NCBI GenBank assembly: GCA_015847255.1
Contig: JADLZK010008775.1
Span: forward strand, 434,001-498,000
Origin: Hyparrhenia diplandra
Lineage: Eukaryota > Streptophyta > Magnoliopsida > Poales > Poaceae
Direction of reading: 5' to 3'
DNA: 64,000 nucleotides
Below are positions 44,707 to 56,730 of the stretch, one piece after another (the stretch's first letter is position 1; each line of letters begins with the position of its first letter). The notes beneath the pieces were generated by a model, which searched no databases, was not told the DNA's origin, and was given only the letters and a program-made list of their open reading frames with translations. A program made the translations under genes and the position numbers.

Positions 44707-46040
44707 CATACCCGACTTCATCTACCCGGCCGGTAGAATCGGGGCTTCATCCTCACGATGAAGCAGACGCTTCGACTTCATGCATGCATCGTCGCCAATT
44801 CGATGGGTATATATGAGATATGTTTTAAAAAAGAAGCCTTCTTAACCAAATCATGAATTCTATAACCAAAAGCTTACGCAGTCTGAGAGGTTTGCACAAC
44901 AACTTTCTATATCTCATATATACACGGAAGCGTCATAATAGGGCAACAAACCTTGTTCAACTATATCCTAATAATAAAAAAATCATCCCAAATAAAACTG
45001 AATATGATCACATCACGGTTGTCAACGTGTAGTGAGCACGTTACCAATGATGGTTCAACAAAGTTTTTAGAAAGGCTTGATATGTTGAGAAGTGTTGTTG
45101 ACACGACGATATGTGTGAACGTTTGGCCAGAGGCTTCTTGAGGTATAGTGGCTCCAATAGACAATAGTAGCATTTGTGATGAGTTCATGATATTGTAGGC
45201 AAAAAGATAAGCTGCGCGAATCAATAATGACAAGAAACTAAATATTGTGAGTAACTTGGACAATAATTTTATGGAAGAATGGATCTAAAATTAAGGCTAT
45301 CTCATACAACTACATTGTGGGGAAAAGACGATGGGATATATTACAACAAAAGTTGTTCATAATAAATCATAAATGGAAGCCTGGTGTTCACCTATACTAC
45401 AAGGGAGGTCAAGTGGTCCGAGAGCTTTGTACTTATCACCCAACATTTGTGGTGTTTAAGTTATTTTCTATGCAATACTTTTCTTATTTATGGATTTAAA
45501 AACTACAATTTCTTGTTAGTACTCGTATATTTTAAATACTTACCATACATACAGGACTTTAGCGTTTGTTCTTTTATTAGGCCCGATATGGAATAAAGAA
45601 AAAAATGGTGAAATTCTAGAGGATTGAAATCATATCCTATAGGAAAATTTATAAAAAAAACATTTGGACTTGAGGGTTTTCCCCTATGTCAAATTACAAG
45701 GTTCAAGAATGAAGATGTTATAAGGCATATATGTTTTTATTTTATTTTATTATATATTATATTACTCCTGTAATCTTTGTGTTCTAAAATGATGTATAGA
45801 ACGCGGCAAAAATATCATTTGTTTGTGAGCTTTGTAATAAAATGGACACGACGAGTGGGACGCGGCACGGCCAAAGTGGCCGTCGGCTGGTCGGCAGCAA
45901 GCACGAGACGCGGCGGAGGCCAGCCACCCAGCGCCACCCAGCCAGCGCACAAGCCTGATCCCGACCCGGCAATCCGGCGTAGTACTACGACAGGGGCTTT
46001 TCGTAAAAAAAAAACCTTCGATGGTTGCGTGCTACCAACG
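44707..46040. other. Spacer upstream of TCTP
   Basis: AT-rich sequence with no recognised exon. From about 45840 the composition becomes GC-rich toward the TCTP promoter. Confidence 0.4.
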
Positions 46041-46423
46041 CTGACCCCACGGCGGCGGCGCACGTGCGCATCGTAGCCGTCCAAGCGGGAATATCCGGCT
46101 CAGATACCCCGATCGGACGGCCCAGCCCTCGCTCTCGCACGACCCGTCGCCCCCACGGAAAGGAAAAAGGGACTCCTCTCGAATTACCCCGGAGGAAAGG
46201 GACTCCTTTTGAAAAGCGCCGGGTCACGGCCAGATCGAGCATCTGGGCCGTCGGGGCCCCCGATCGGACGGCTACCACCGCGGCCCGGATATCTCTCGGG
46301 GACCATAAATCCGCCGCGGCTGCCCTCGTCCCCAAACCCTCGCTCGCTGTGCCGCCTCCTGCCCCTCGTCGTCTCCTCGTCTCCACAAGCGAGCGACCTA
46401 GGGTTCCGACAGCAGGCGGCGCC
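46041..46423 (+). promoter_or_regulatory. TCTP promoter and leader region
   Basis: A GC-rich stretch with ACCATAAATCC near 46301-46311 as the only TATA-like site, followed by a pyrimidine-rich leader (CCTCGTCGTCTCCTCGTCTCC) up to the ATG at 46424. TCTP mRNAs in eukaryotes typically have pyrimidine-rich leaders linked to growth-dependent translation. Control here is inferred from that. Confidence 0.45.
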
Positions 46424-48402
46424 ATGTTGGTCTACCAGGATCTGCTCTCTGGTTCGTCCGAATTTCACCCGATCTTCTCCTTTTCTTATTCGTTTGGTTC
46501 CCGATTGCTGGATCTGGGTGTCATGGGAGGGATGTTCGATTTACTGGTGGCTAGATAGATCTGCGATCGATTCGATGGGTTTTTGTGCGCGATCCGTCTA
46601 ATTTTGTTGTGTATGTACGTGTTTTGCAGGCGACGAGCTCCTGTCGGACTCCTTCCAGTACAAGGAGCTTGAGAACGGCGTCCTCTGGGAGGTCGAGGGC
46701 AAGGTATGCTCGCCCAACCTACTCAACGAATTGACTGCTTGCTTGCTACCATCTGTTGTGATCTGATATCATCCGTTTGATGCAGTCGGTAGCCATCATA
46801 CTAGTTTTAGTCTAGATGCACTGTGTGCTGATGCCCTCAGTCGGATTTTGGTAGCTGCTCTAGATAGATAGATTTTCTGGTTTCCCTGTCTAGTGGCTTT
46901 CACAATTGCTTGCTGTCACATGCTATGTTTGCCCTTGGTTCAAATTTATGTTTGCTACTGTTATTTAGGCATTGCCAAGTTGTTTACCCTTGGTTCAAAT
47001 TGATGTATGCTACTCGTAGTTTAGTCTAGTGGTCGCCCAGGGCTTTTGTGTTGTTTCAAGGCTATCCTGCTGCTGCACCCAAACCTATTTTTCATGTGTG
47101 CTGAAAACTGTTCCACATTTGTAATTTACTTGCTGTGGCATGCCGTGTAGTTTACCCTTGGTTCAAATTGATGTATGCTACTGTTGGTTTACTCTAAGGG
47201 TCTTTACAGCCCAGGACTAACCTGCAGCTGCACCAAAACTTAATTTTATGTTTGGTTGTGCCAACAAATATCAATTTGGATGAACCTGCTTTAGTAATGA
47301 TGTGTGCAGCAATAATACTCTGTTTTACTTGTTCCACTACGCTGGTGTGATTGTTACTTACACTGTGCTGAATGCCTGCAGTGGGTCGTCCAAGGACCTG
47401 TTGATGTGGATATTGGTGCCAATCCATCTGCCGAGGGTGGCGAAGATGAAGGTGTTGATGACTCAGCTGTCAAGGTTGTTGACATTGTTGACACCTTCCG
47501 CCTTCAGGTTGCTGCCCTCTAAATGTGTCATGAGTTAATATTTTTTTCCCTGAGTTTACTTTGTGCATAGGTTCTTGTACTAATATAATCTGTAACTTCC
47601 TGTTTGCAGGAGCAACCCCCTTTTGACAAGAAATCATTTGTGGCTTACATTAAGAAATACATCAAGAACCTCACTGCTGTGCTGGAGCCAGAGAAGGCAG
47701 ATGAATTCAAGAAGGGAATTGAGGGTGCCACCAAGTTTCTTCTTAGCAAGCTCAAGGACCTTCAATTGTAAGTTCTATACCCAAATCTATCGACAATACA
47801 TTTCATATCTATTCTTGGCTTAGTAATGCTGTGTGAACTACAATCCTTCATAAGTTCTGTAACCAAGCTATCGATAATTCATATTTAACTATTACTTAGT
47901 AACGCTGTGTGAACTACTATCCCTGCTGTGTTTACTACCATCCTATTATTTTTTTTTGATGGAGCTAGGAATGGTAACTTTGGATACTCAGGTAGATATG
48001 AAAATGTGAACTTGGAAATACTCATACCCAAATGTGCCTTTGTGGTTGCACGTTGACGTACCTTAGTTTGAAAATACTGCTATAATCTCTGGTTATGCTG
48101 CTCCTAAAATGATGTTGATGTGCATTATTTTGCCATGAATTTTTTTGGCTTAGTCTAATTTTACATTTATTTCTACAATGATTTTTTCACGGCTTCTAAT
48201 GTTGAGATTTATAAAACTTGAAATGCCAAGTGTTCATTTAAGTATGTCAAGTCTAATGTTAACATTGTCATTTATTTTTAACAGCTTTGTTGGTGAGAGC
48301 ATGAAGGATGATGCAACTGTGGTGTTCGCCTATTACAAGGATGGTGCCACTAATCCTACATTTCTCTACTTTGCTCATGGTCTGAAGGAGATCAAGTGCT
48401 AG
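46424..48402 (+). CDS. Translationally controlled tumor protein homolog
   Basis: Five exons, all phases consistent with no indel: 46424-46451, 46630-46703, 47382-47507, 47610-47767, 48285-48402. The product is 167 residues, the usual plant length. It begins MLVYQDLLSGDELLSDSF and carries the TCTP signatures IGANPSAEGG and FKKGIEGATKFLLSKLKDLQ, ending FLYFAHGLKEIKC. TCTP is a cytosolic, Mss4-fold protein tied to growth control and, in plants, to TOR-linked cell proliferation and stress responses. This is the cleanest gene in the window and a useful control for sequence quality elsewhere. Confidence 0.98.
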
Positions 48403-48863
48403 GCGCATGGCGAGATCAGTTACCCAATGTAGTCTGTTATCTGTGTACTACTGTCTTTTTTGTTCTAGCCACTGTGGCTGAATCCTACTGTGTTAGTCGA
48501 AGAGTGTTTTTTGAAAGAAACTGTCTAAGATTGGATTGCTTCGAAACAATTGGTAAAACTCAATACTATTGCTTATGTGATATGGCCACTACTGTCTTAC
48601 GAATATGTCTTACGGAAGTATTTATGTTTTGCCTTTGTGGGAGGACTATCTTTTTTGGAAAAAGACGACTGACTCTGTTAGTCAATGAGTCTTTTGGACG
48701 AGTTTGAAAAAAAGATTGGATTATCTCTACAATGATTTAGGAAAACGTTCAAGATTTTAAAGTTTTGGTTTGTCTCCGTCATCTATCTATCTCTTAATTG
48801 CTGCAGCCGCCGCAACTGCCTGCACCCAGTGCAGCCGAGTCTTAACTGAAAGCTTCGTGTTTA
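48403..48863. other. TCTP 3' UTR and spacer
   Basis: T-rich sequence after the stop, including a CTATCTATCTAT simple repeat near 48783. Nothing else is recognised. Confidence 0.5.
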
Positions 48864-49504
48864 CTCCCTCCATCTCAAATATCATTCTCGTTTCCGAAAA
48901 GTCAATGTTTTTAAAATACTGGTAATTAGAGCAACTCTAACAAGTACCCTATATATTTTTCGGAAAACGTTGCAACTCCAACAAGTACCCTATATCACCT
49001 CCCAATCCTAGTTTTTTTTTGGAAAACGTTACCTCCCAATCCTAGTTTTTGGAAAACGTTAAAAAAACACTGTCCAACAGTGAAGTATTGGACAAGGTGG
49101 ACCCAAATTTGATTTTTGGGAGTGAAGTATTGGACACTGTTGGAGATTCAAGTTTTTTTTCCATTCCAATACCGTTTTGGGAGTTGCTAAACTCATAGTT
49201 ATTGGGACAAAATTATTGGGAACTGTTGGAGATGCTCTTATATATTAAAATATATAAATATTTATGCTAAGTAATTAGTATCATTCTCAAAAAAATAACG
49301 TTTTTCAAAATACCGGCATTATATATTAAAATATATAAATATTTATGCTAAGTAATTAGTATCATCGAAAAGATTAAGTCTAGTTTTTTAATAAATTTAT
49401 TTAAAGATTTAAATGTTGCACGTATTTTTTTATAAACCTAGTCAAAAGTTGAGAAAGTTTTAACCGCACGCATCCCACAAAGTGACATCTATTTTGAGAG
49501 GGAG
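48864..49504. mobile_element. Stowaway-type MITE enlarged by a nested element and a duplication
   Basis: CTCCCTCCATCTCAAATATC at left and the inverse ATTTTGAGAGGGAG at right, flanked by TA (48862-48863 and 49505-49506). It contains a Tourist-like MITE (48929-49237) and an 81-bp-period repeat of ATATATTAAAATATATAAAT at 49240 and 49321. Without these it would be of ordinary Stowaway size. Confidence 0.85.
48929..49237. mobile_element. Tourist-like MITE nested in the Stowaway element
   Basis: Left GAGCAACTCTAACAAGTACCC and right, inverted from 49237, GAGCATCTCCAACAGTTCCC, flanked by TTA (48926-48928 and 49238-49240). The GAGCATCTCCAACAG terminus is a common grass Harbinger-type end. Confidence 0.85.
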
Positions 49505-49778
49505 TACAACATCATGTCATAGATTTCAGTTGCATTCGAACATTGTTCTCCGCCTTTAGAATAAAGGGTTTTGTTTTAAAAAAGTCCTGTTTATATCATT
49601 TTCTTACAAACATTGGAGAGTTTGATACAAATACAAATTAACTCTATACGTCCACTCCATTTTGTCCCAATAAGTTGCTCTAGCTGATGTGAACATTGAC
49701 ATATTGTTGCCAAAAGAAACAACTATCACATCAAAAAGCATGCATTACTTTATTCAAGTACAGATAGCATGGACATTC

Positions 49779-49802
49779 TTTTTTTTTTTTTTTTTTGAGG
49801 GA
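49779..49802 (-). mobile_element. Minimal retroposition scar (poly(A) only)
   Basis: A 17-bp sequence AGATAGCATGGACATTC occurs at 49762-49778 and 49803-49819, separated by 18 T and GAGGGA. This looks like a retroelement that copied little more than its A tail before integrating on the minus strand. Confidence 0.85.
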
Positions 49803-49819
49803 AGATAGCATGGACATTC

Positions 49820-50514
49820 GCTGCTAAATACGGAGTAGATGATAATTGCAGATAAACATCATATGTGCTCATAACCAATATGGTGAATGGAACCGACGGA
49901 GTAATTGCCCACAAAGCAAACAGACATTGGATCCATGGATCTGTGGCAACTTTGTTATTTGAGCGCGTGTCTGTGGCAACTTCGTTACTTGAGCGCCAGT
50001 TGAGGCCAGTGATGCGTCGTTGGATAACACAAATTTTATTACGGGCTCATTTTTTTTTTTCTAAAAACAACTAACGAAATCCAACGGACAGCCGTGAAAA
50101 GAATTACCCGAATCGCGAACTGAGCTAGTTCATGTTTTTGAATGACCTAGCAGGAGCTCTGTCCTTTTATAAGCAAAATAGAGAGTTTGTGTACTACGAT
50201 TTCACCGCTATCGCTCACAAGCACTCCTTCTGAACATCCCTAAAAATAAAGCTCTTATTTTGACAAAGGAGCTGAGGCTCACTCTCACAAATCAAGCGCC
50301 CTTTTTATTTGTCTTCTTAGTGTCTTGATGAAACGCTATGAGGTAGTCCCACGTGTCGATTTTTCTTTTTTCTTTGAAGGCACAGCTTGATACCTCCTAA
50401 TTTAAACTTGTACCATCTATTATTTTATTATTCATACTTTATGTAAAGATATTTGATAGTAGATATAATTACAATTCTAATCATATTAAGGTTGTGTTGT
50501 TATGCTAACCACTA
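49820..50514. other. Spacer
   Basis: A short direct repeat of TCTGTGGCAACTTTGTTA and TGAGCGC occurs near 49938-49995. No gene is recognised. Confidence 0.4.
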
Positions 50515-50758
50515 CTCCCTCTCGTCCCCATGGTTTGACGTTTTTGACTTTGAAACTTCATTCATCTTTGACCATCCGTCTTATTCAAAATATTTATGCA
50601 AATCATAAAATAAAATAATCAATATTCAAGTACCTTCATTGATAAAATAAATCGTAAAAAAAATAAATTATATTTGTGTAAAAAATTTGAATAAGGCGAA
50701 GCGTGGAATAAGATTGTGAGGAAAAAGGGGGTGACAAAGTCGATTGGGACGGAGGGAG
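50515..50758. mobile_element. Stowaway-type MITE
   Basis: CTCCCTCTCGTCCCCATGG at left and CGATTGGGACGGAGGGAG at right, flanked by TA (50513-50514 and 50759-50760). The interior is A-rich and non-coding. Between it and the next gene (50761-51271) the sequence becomes GC-rich with CCCGTCCCGT repeats, as expected of a promoter region. Confidence 0.9.
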
Positions 50759-51271
50759 TATAAATTATTAGTTAAATTACCTGTCGATGATTTTAAAATT
50801 TAAATCTTGATATCCATGTGCCTCTTTTTTATATAAGAAAAGAGAATGGGGACAGTGACGTGCTTATGAAGATTTTTTTGGGTCTTGTTTTCAAATTGAA
50901 ATGTTCCACACTTTCCACATTATGCAGGCTCGTTTGGTTCTCACACCATAGCGGGTGGCTTCGTCACGGACAAGGACGACGTTGATCAAGGTCAAGGAGG
51001 CTAAGTCAACCTTGTGGGTCCCACAGACATCCGTGGAAGAATTGGAAAGGAAGAAGATGGGTCCCGTCCCGTTTCCCGTCCGCGGCGGGGCGGGTAGGTG
51101 TGGATTCGTCATTCATTCCGCGCGGAACCAGGGGAAGACGAACTTGTAGTGCTTTCCTTCATCTTTCTCGGCACCCGTCCCGTCCCGTGATTCACCTCGC
51201 CGGCTCGCCCTAGCTTGCGCTAACACTGTCAACTAGGGCGATCGACCGACCGTTTACCTCGCCCGACGCCC

Positions 51272-54155
51272 ATGTCTTCGTCGGGCCCTTTCCCGGCGAC
51301 GGGAACCCACGCGTCCTCGCCGTCGGGGCCTTTTCCGGCGACGGGATCCCACCACACCAGGTATGCCATATGCCCGCCCGCCCCCCCTCTCTTCCCCTTC
51401 CTGCTGTGCGAAATCGAGCGCCCGAACCCCTAACTTGAGCCGCCGTTGGGCTATCTGTATCTGGATCTCGTCTAATCACACGCGTATACATGTCTTATGC
51501 GCTACCAACTTCCATTTTTTTTTTGGGTCTCATTTGTACCGCCACTGCCTGGAGTGGAAATGTTGTTGTATGGAATCCTAGAATTAAATCGATTTGTCAC
51601 TGCTCTTGGGGTGGTAAAGCCAATACACGGAAATCTGAAAATCTATGAATTTTAAAGGACCATTCAAGTTTATACTGATAAACCAGGGCATGTTGCTATT
51701 GGACATTTAGTTTATGTATAAGCATTTAAGTTAAATCAGTTTTGTTGCTAGCTAGTGGACAATTCGATTTGAACCCATAGTGAATCAGGGCATGAAGCTA
51801 TTTAACACTTCATCCTCCACATCACTAATTGTACGGTCTTTTAGAGACGTGTTACAAGCTTGTGCCTATATGATATTGCCATTGGAGATGGACTACGGAA
51901 TTGCACCCTTTTTTTCTTTCCAAATTGGATGATTTGTTCTGTTGGCATCAAAGCGTACATCATAAGTTTTATATTTGATTGATTGTTCTACTATTGGCAG
52001 GGCATGTGGCAAAACAACCTCTTCAATCTTTACTGGTTCTATCAAACATGAGCAGAGCTTGCACGGGAATGTTAAGTGGTTGCGATTGGCAGCAAATGGA
52101 TCCTCTCATTTGGCTTACAGAAGTCCAGCACTTAAAAATCAGTGGAATCTTTCTGTTAGTTCTTCCTCTGCAAATGTGGTTACCACCTTTGATGATGACC
52201 AAGTTGTATCTTCTAGTGTTCATGAAGAAAAAATTGGAGTACTGTTATTAAATCTTGGTGGTCCAGAGACCCTCGACGATGTTCAACCATTTTTGTTCAA
52301 CCTTTTTGCTGATCCAGTAAGTGGCTATAACTCAGTACCACCACCATTACAATTTTTGTGCCAGTAGACGTGTTCACTAATCTAGAAAATTTATTGAATA
52401 CTGTCTGACAACTTTGAATGCTTGTAGCCAACTCCTTAATATGGGTTGCTGAATTAATCAGCCTAGCAATTGTTGAGCCTAAAGAAAGGAAGAACCTTAT
52501 TTGCGGTTTTACCATTCGAAATTTCCATTTTGATTCTTTTTCCTGATAGCTGAATCTTGAATGAGTGCCAACTAAAACAAAAACGTTTGCGTGTCTGGCT
52601 GGACCTCTGCTCATCAAGAGCTGCACCTTCAGTAGCTAATCACATAGCCATGAGCCTCTGTGTGTTTCCTTGCCCCTGGTTGTGTAGTCCTTGTTCATGG
52701 CAATTCTTTTTATTGCTGGTGTGTGTAGTGTTCAGGAGACCCTCTCTGGAGTGGACTCTTGTTCCTCCCTTGTATTTTTATCTCAATGAAATGACACGTA
52801 GTTCTCGTATGGTTTTCGAAAAAAAAAACTTTTTGCGTTTCTGTGCTACTGGGCATAGCAGTTACTAATTTACCATGATCTCTCATTAGTTATATGAGCT
52901 TCTAAATTCAGACCCCCCTCCCCTTCTTGTATTGTATGCTTACTGAATGTCTTCTTCATCGTTACAGCTCATTTTTAAAAACTGTCGTAATTTTTTGTTG
53001 TTGGTCAGGATATCATTCGACTCCCTAGGCTCTTCAGGTTTCTTCAAAGACCACTGGCCAAACTTATTTCTACTTTTAGAGCTCCTAAGAGTAAAGAAGG
53101 GTATGCTTCAATCGGTGGTGGGTCACCGTTAAGGAAAATTACTGATGAGCAGGTATAAGTTCACAAGGATGACTCTGTTTTGAAATTATAGTTGCATTTC
53201 TTCACTTTTGTTGTTCAAAACTATCTTCCAAGACATGCTGATACCATTTGAGTGTAAATTGCATTCTCAATAAAATAATTGATATTTCAGGCTAGTGCTC
53301 TGAAGATTGCTCTGGAAAAGAAAAAATTGAACGCAAATATATATGTTGGGATGCGGTATTGGTACCCTTTCACAGAAGAAGCCATCGATCAAGTAAACTC
53401 TTGTGCCCAACTTTTTTGTCTCTTCAGCATTCAATCAGTTTTCAAATGCATGTCATTCTAGCATCTAGCAGAAAAGCGTTGTCATACTTTCAATAGACCA
53501 TAGTATCCTCATTGAGTGGTGTATGTAGAGTTGTCCCTAATAACTCCACCTGCATATGTGTTTGCCTGTCCTCCATGTATGAGCTAACAATAAGCACATG
53601 ATAGCTAACTCCATCTTTGCAACCAGCATTGTTTTAGACAGATCCGTTGTGGTTGAATCCAAAAAGAGAATACGATTTTTGCAAGAAATTGACAAGGTCA
53701 ATGACCTGGCTACTACAATTTTGATTGCAAATTTTTTACCTTTTATTTGTAATGACGGTGTAGTGAGGGTGTATCAGAAAAGTAATTTTAAGTAATCTTG
53801 AAACTGTAGACTGAAATATGTGTATTACTGAGATTTGGAAGCTATAGTAACATGTAACCTGGAATTTAATTGTTTTGAATATAGTTTTCTTATTTGGAGT
53901 CCATGTTTGCATTGTTCTATTCTATATTACCTTTTTTTTCCTTATCTTATTTAAGTTTCGTATGTTATAACCAAACTGATTTCATCGTTATTCCTTCTCC
54001 GTCCAACTCTTGTTTGATGATTAACTGTTTCTTGTTTTTGGTTAATGATAGATTAAGAAGGATAGGATTACCAAGCTTGTTGTTCTTCCACTTTACCCTC
54101 AGTACTCCATATCAACAAGTGGGTCAAGCATCCGTGTTCTCCAAAACATTGTCAA
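51272..54155 (+). CDS. Ferrochelatase, 5' half only
   Basis: Five exons: 51272-51360, 52001-52316, 53009-53152, 53291-53392, 54052-54155, with clean frames. The N terminus is Ser/Gly/Pro-rich, with a repeated PSGPFPATG unit, and suits a plastid transit peptide. The enzyme part then runs KIGVLLLNLGGPETLDDVQP, FNLFADP, DIIRLPRLFRFLQRPLAKLI, YASIGGGSPLRKITDEQ, YVGMRYWYPFTEEAIDQ and LVVLPLYPQYSISTSGSS. Ferrochelatase inserts Fe2+ into protoporphyrin IX, the last step of heme synthesis in plastids. The rest of the enzyme, about half, including the catalytic His in the SAHGVP motif and the C-terminal region, is absent from the window. Exon 5 ends in phase 2 with GTAGG; the next exon seen (54634) belongs to another domain and has the matching phase. 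On its own this cannot be active. Confidence 0.9.
52600..52828 (+). mobile_element. LINE 3' tail in ferrochelatase intron 2
   Basis: Sequence ending TATCTCAATGAAATGACACG, TAGTTCTCGTATGGTTTTCG and an A run near 52819-52828 is the tail typical of grass LINEs. The left boundary is uncertain. No clear target duplication was found. Confidence 0.5.
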
Positions 54156-54633
54156 GTAGGATCCCTTCTCCATATGAGACCCTTTTATTTTCTCCAACAA
54201 GCTAGAGAGCTGCGTATGCTTTACATTAAGAAGAAAAAAGAGGGCAAAGAACCCAAACAACTCAAACAACCACAACCCTAGGCACTGAACATTGCATACA
54301 CACTTTTAAACTCAAGAAACTACCACAACCAACGAAAATATTACCACTAATCATTCCTTCACTGTAAGGCCACAATGAACGAAATTCCTTTGCCACCTGC
54401 TAGACCCCATAAGTTGGGTAGGTTGGGCGAGGCACTATCAAATACACCAGTCTAGCATTAAACAATTCTTCGTGGGCAATATGGACAATGTAACTCATAT
54501 TTAATTGTGACATGAATATGCTCAATACTCTCAGCTTTTGTTGAATATTTATGCCTGATTCAAAGTCAAAAGTCATTATTTCAAGCCTGTGTTTTATTTT
54601 TTGTCATAACAAGTCAACTATGTTTTATTGCAG

Positions 54634-56313
54634 TTATAAAGAACTAGGCTTCCGTGGATATACGTTGCCTAAACATGTATCAAGCGTAGTTCCTTCAGGT
54701 GTGAACAAAACTGCAAGCCATCTTCTAAAATGTTGCCTATGTATCATAGAATACTATGTTACCGGTATCACACATATCATCTCAGGACTAATAATGATCT
54801 CAATATTGTTTCAGGATTTATGCATATTATTTGCAGGTTAAAGGCCCATGGCTATCCCATTCCACCACCTCTTGTGCTCGAATGTAAGTGTTGCTTTTGA
54901 TATTGCTGTCGTCTCCCTTGTGCCTTTTTGTAGTTCACTTCTAATCTTGGTTCTTTTAACTAGTCAATGGGCAATTGCTTAATCATTTTGAAGAATGCTT
55001 TGGTGAATTACTTCCTTGGAAAGGGTATCCCTATGGTGATCCACCTGGTGGGTCTGGGGAGCGTGTCTGGAAACAACTTCGAATAAAGTTGTGACTGAAG
55101 TATCCCGTCGTGTTGTCTCACTTGCTTCATTCAATGGTCATTTTTCCAGCTTTGTGCTCTTTACTTTCTGTGATTGTATTTTATCTTCACTAACTAATGA
55201 TTAAACGTTTAATGTTTAGGGTATGTGAGATCTTTTGCATGCACAGGTTTGCTTATAAAGTGGCATGGAAAGCAAAACGTCATCCTGACTTCAGCCAGTT
55301 TAGTTAGAAGTCGTGATAACGAGGACAACATTGATAATAGCTTGACGGTTTGTGCCCCTTTGTCTTTATCATTACTTTTGGTCTTTTAAGTTTAATGATG
55401 GTTTGCTGAACTCACTTTCTCATTGCAGATTGAGGTGTTTCTCCCACCAAATCAACGTTCTAGTGGGACATTGGAATTTTATAATTTAGAGTATAACATT
55501 GCTATTTTCAGTCTCAAGAAGAATTTCAATGCTATTCGTCCGGACGACATCTTCATTAAAAGTGCACGAAACACCTCTGAAAAGGTTGTAGCTATAGGGC
55601 GTGATGGTAAATTTGGTATTTTGATGGCCGCAAGTGGTGAAGTGACGCGTGGAAACAAGGGTTGCAAACTTGATTGCAAAGTTGTTCGGCTGTCTACTTG
55701 TAAAATCAAAAAGGTACTGTGGTGAATCTCTCTTACTATTCTTTTATATTGAAACCAGTTTAATCATATTGAATCTACCGAGGAATTACAAGTTTCACAT
55801 TAACCTTGAGCCTTTCTTTTTTTTAAAAAAAAAGGCTGGGATTGGAGGACCACTTATTAATCTTGATGGGAGTTTTGTTGGCATGAACTTCTACGATGGA
55901 AGTGGTGTAACTCCTTTCTTACCAAGGCACAAGATTGCTGAAATTCTACGTGGAGTGAATTCTTTACCATCAGAATGGTATTATTTTCATCTCAATGCAA
56001 ACCAGTAGGCTTGCTACTTATTTTATAAACTTTGATTTTTGTTTGTTTCTTTGATTTGATGACAGTGGATATAACCATCCTATGCATATTGGGAGAAAGC
56101 AAGGGATTCAGAAGAACATGTATTTCTTTCTGTTTTCGCATGGCCACTTGTCTGTCTGCTTAGATAGTCTATTTTATTTAACAAGTCAACTTACATTGGG
56201 ACAAAAACATATTGGATGACAGGTGGCCGGTGCCCGAGGCATATTGGTATCATGGCGCACTTGATGTGAGTGATCTTGATCTAGGCCATCATATTGGGCG
56301 GTGTCTTAATTAG
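54634..56313 (+). CDS. Trypsin-like domain protein without an obvious catalytic triad
   Basis: Seven exons: 54634-54698, 54815-54883, 54964-55136, 55220-55347, 55429-55713, 55835-55977, 56223-56313. Features are GYPIPPPLVLE, GYPYGDPPGGSGERVWKQL, VVSLASFNG, a barrel strand FACTGLLIKWHGKQNVILTS, LEYNIAIFSLKK, KVVAIGRDGKFGILMAASGE and AGIGGPLINLDGSFVGMNFY, ending WPVPEAYWYHGALDV. The order matches DegP-like trypsin folds, but the usual TAAH is TSAS, the Asp of DLALL-type motifs is Asn in NIAI, and GNSGGPL is reduced to GIGGPL. So His, Asp and Ser all appear replaced. One base is missing near 55082. No start codon of its own is convincing; its first exon continues the phase of ferrochelatase exon 5. 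Function is unknown, perhaps a binding domain. Confidence 0.78.
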
Positions 56314-56408
56314 GTATGCATAACACTGCTGGAGTATCTAATTGACATCAGGCATAATACTACTGGAGTATCTAATTGACATTGTTCTGCTCATTTAGCT
56401 TGTATTTG

Positions 56409-56717
56409 TTTTTTTTTTGAAAGATCCGTTACCGGCTTTCATTGATAAGAAAGGAGAGAGTTTACATACAAAATTACATGTTACAGGCGCAAGGAGCGGA
56501 ACAAATTTTTTTCTCGGTGCTCAAATACATGAGGTCCGAGCCACCCTGAGATACATGAGCCTAATTTACATAAACAGAAGAGTCAACTATTACAGGGGCA
56601 TTCCCGTCGCTTCGAGCCTGAAGAAGTTGCTGAATCCCTTCGTTTCATGCGTGCGCCCACAGCTTTGCCTCGTCGAAAATGGAGTCCACAATGCCCTGCA
56701 AATGTTTAAACTCCATC
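56409..56717 (-). mobile_element. 5'-truncated LINE, minus strand
   Basis: A 13-bp duplication TAGCTTGTATTTG lies at 56396-56408 and 56718-56730. The insert starts with a T run (the A tail of a minus-strand copy) and GAAAGATCCGTTACCGGC, a common plant LINE 3' end. The remaining 300 bases are antisense LINE sequence without a usable frame. Confidence 0.9.
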
Positions 56718-56730
56718 TAGCTTGTATTTG

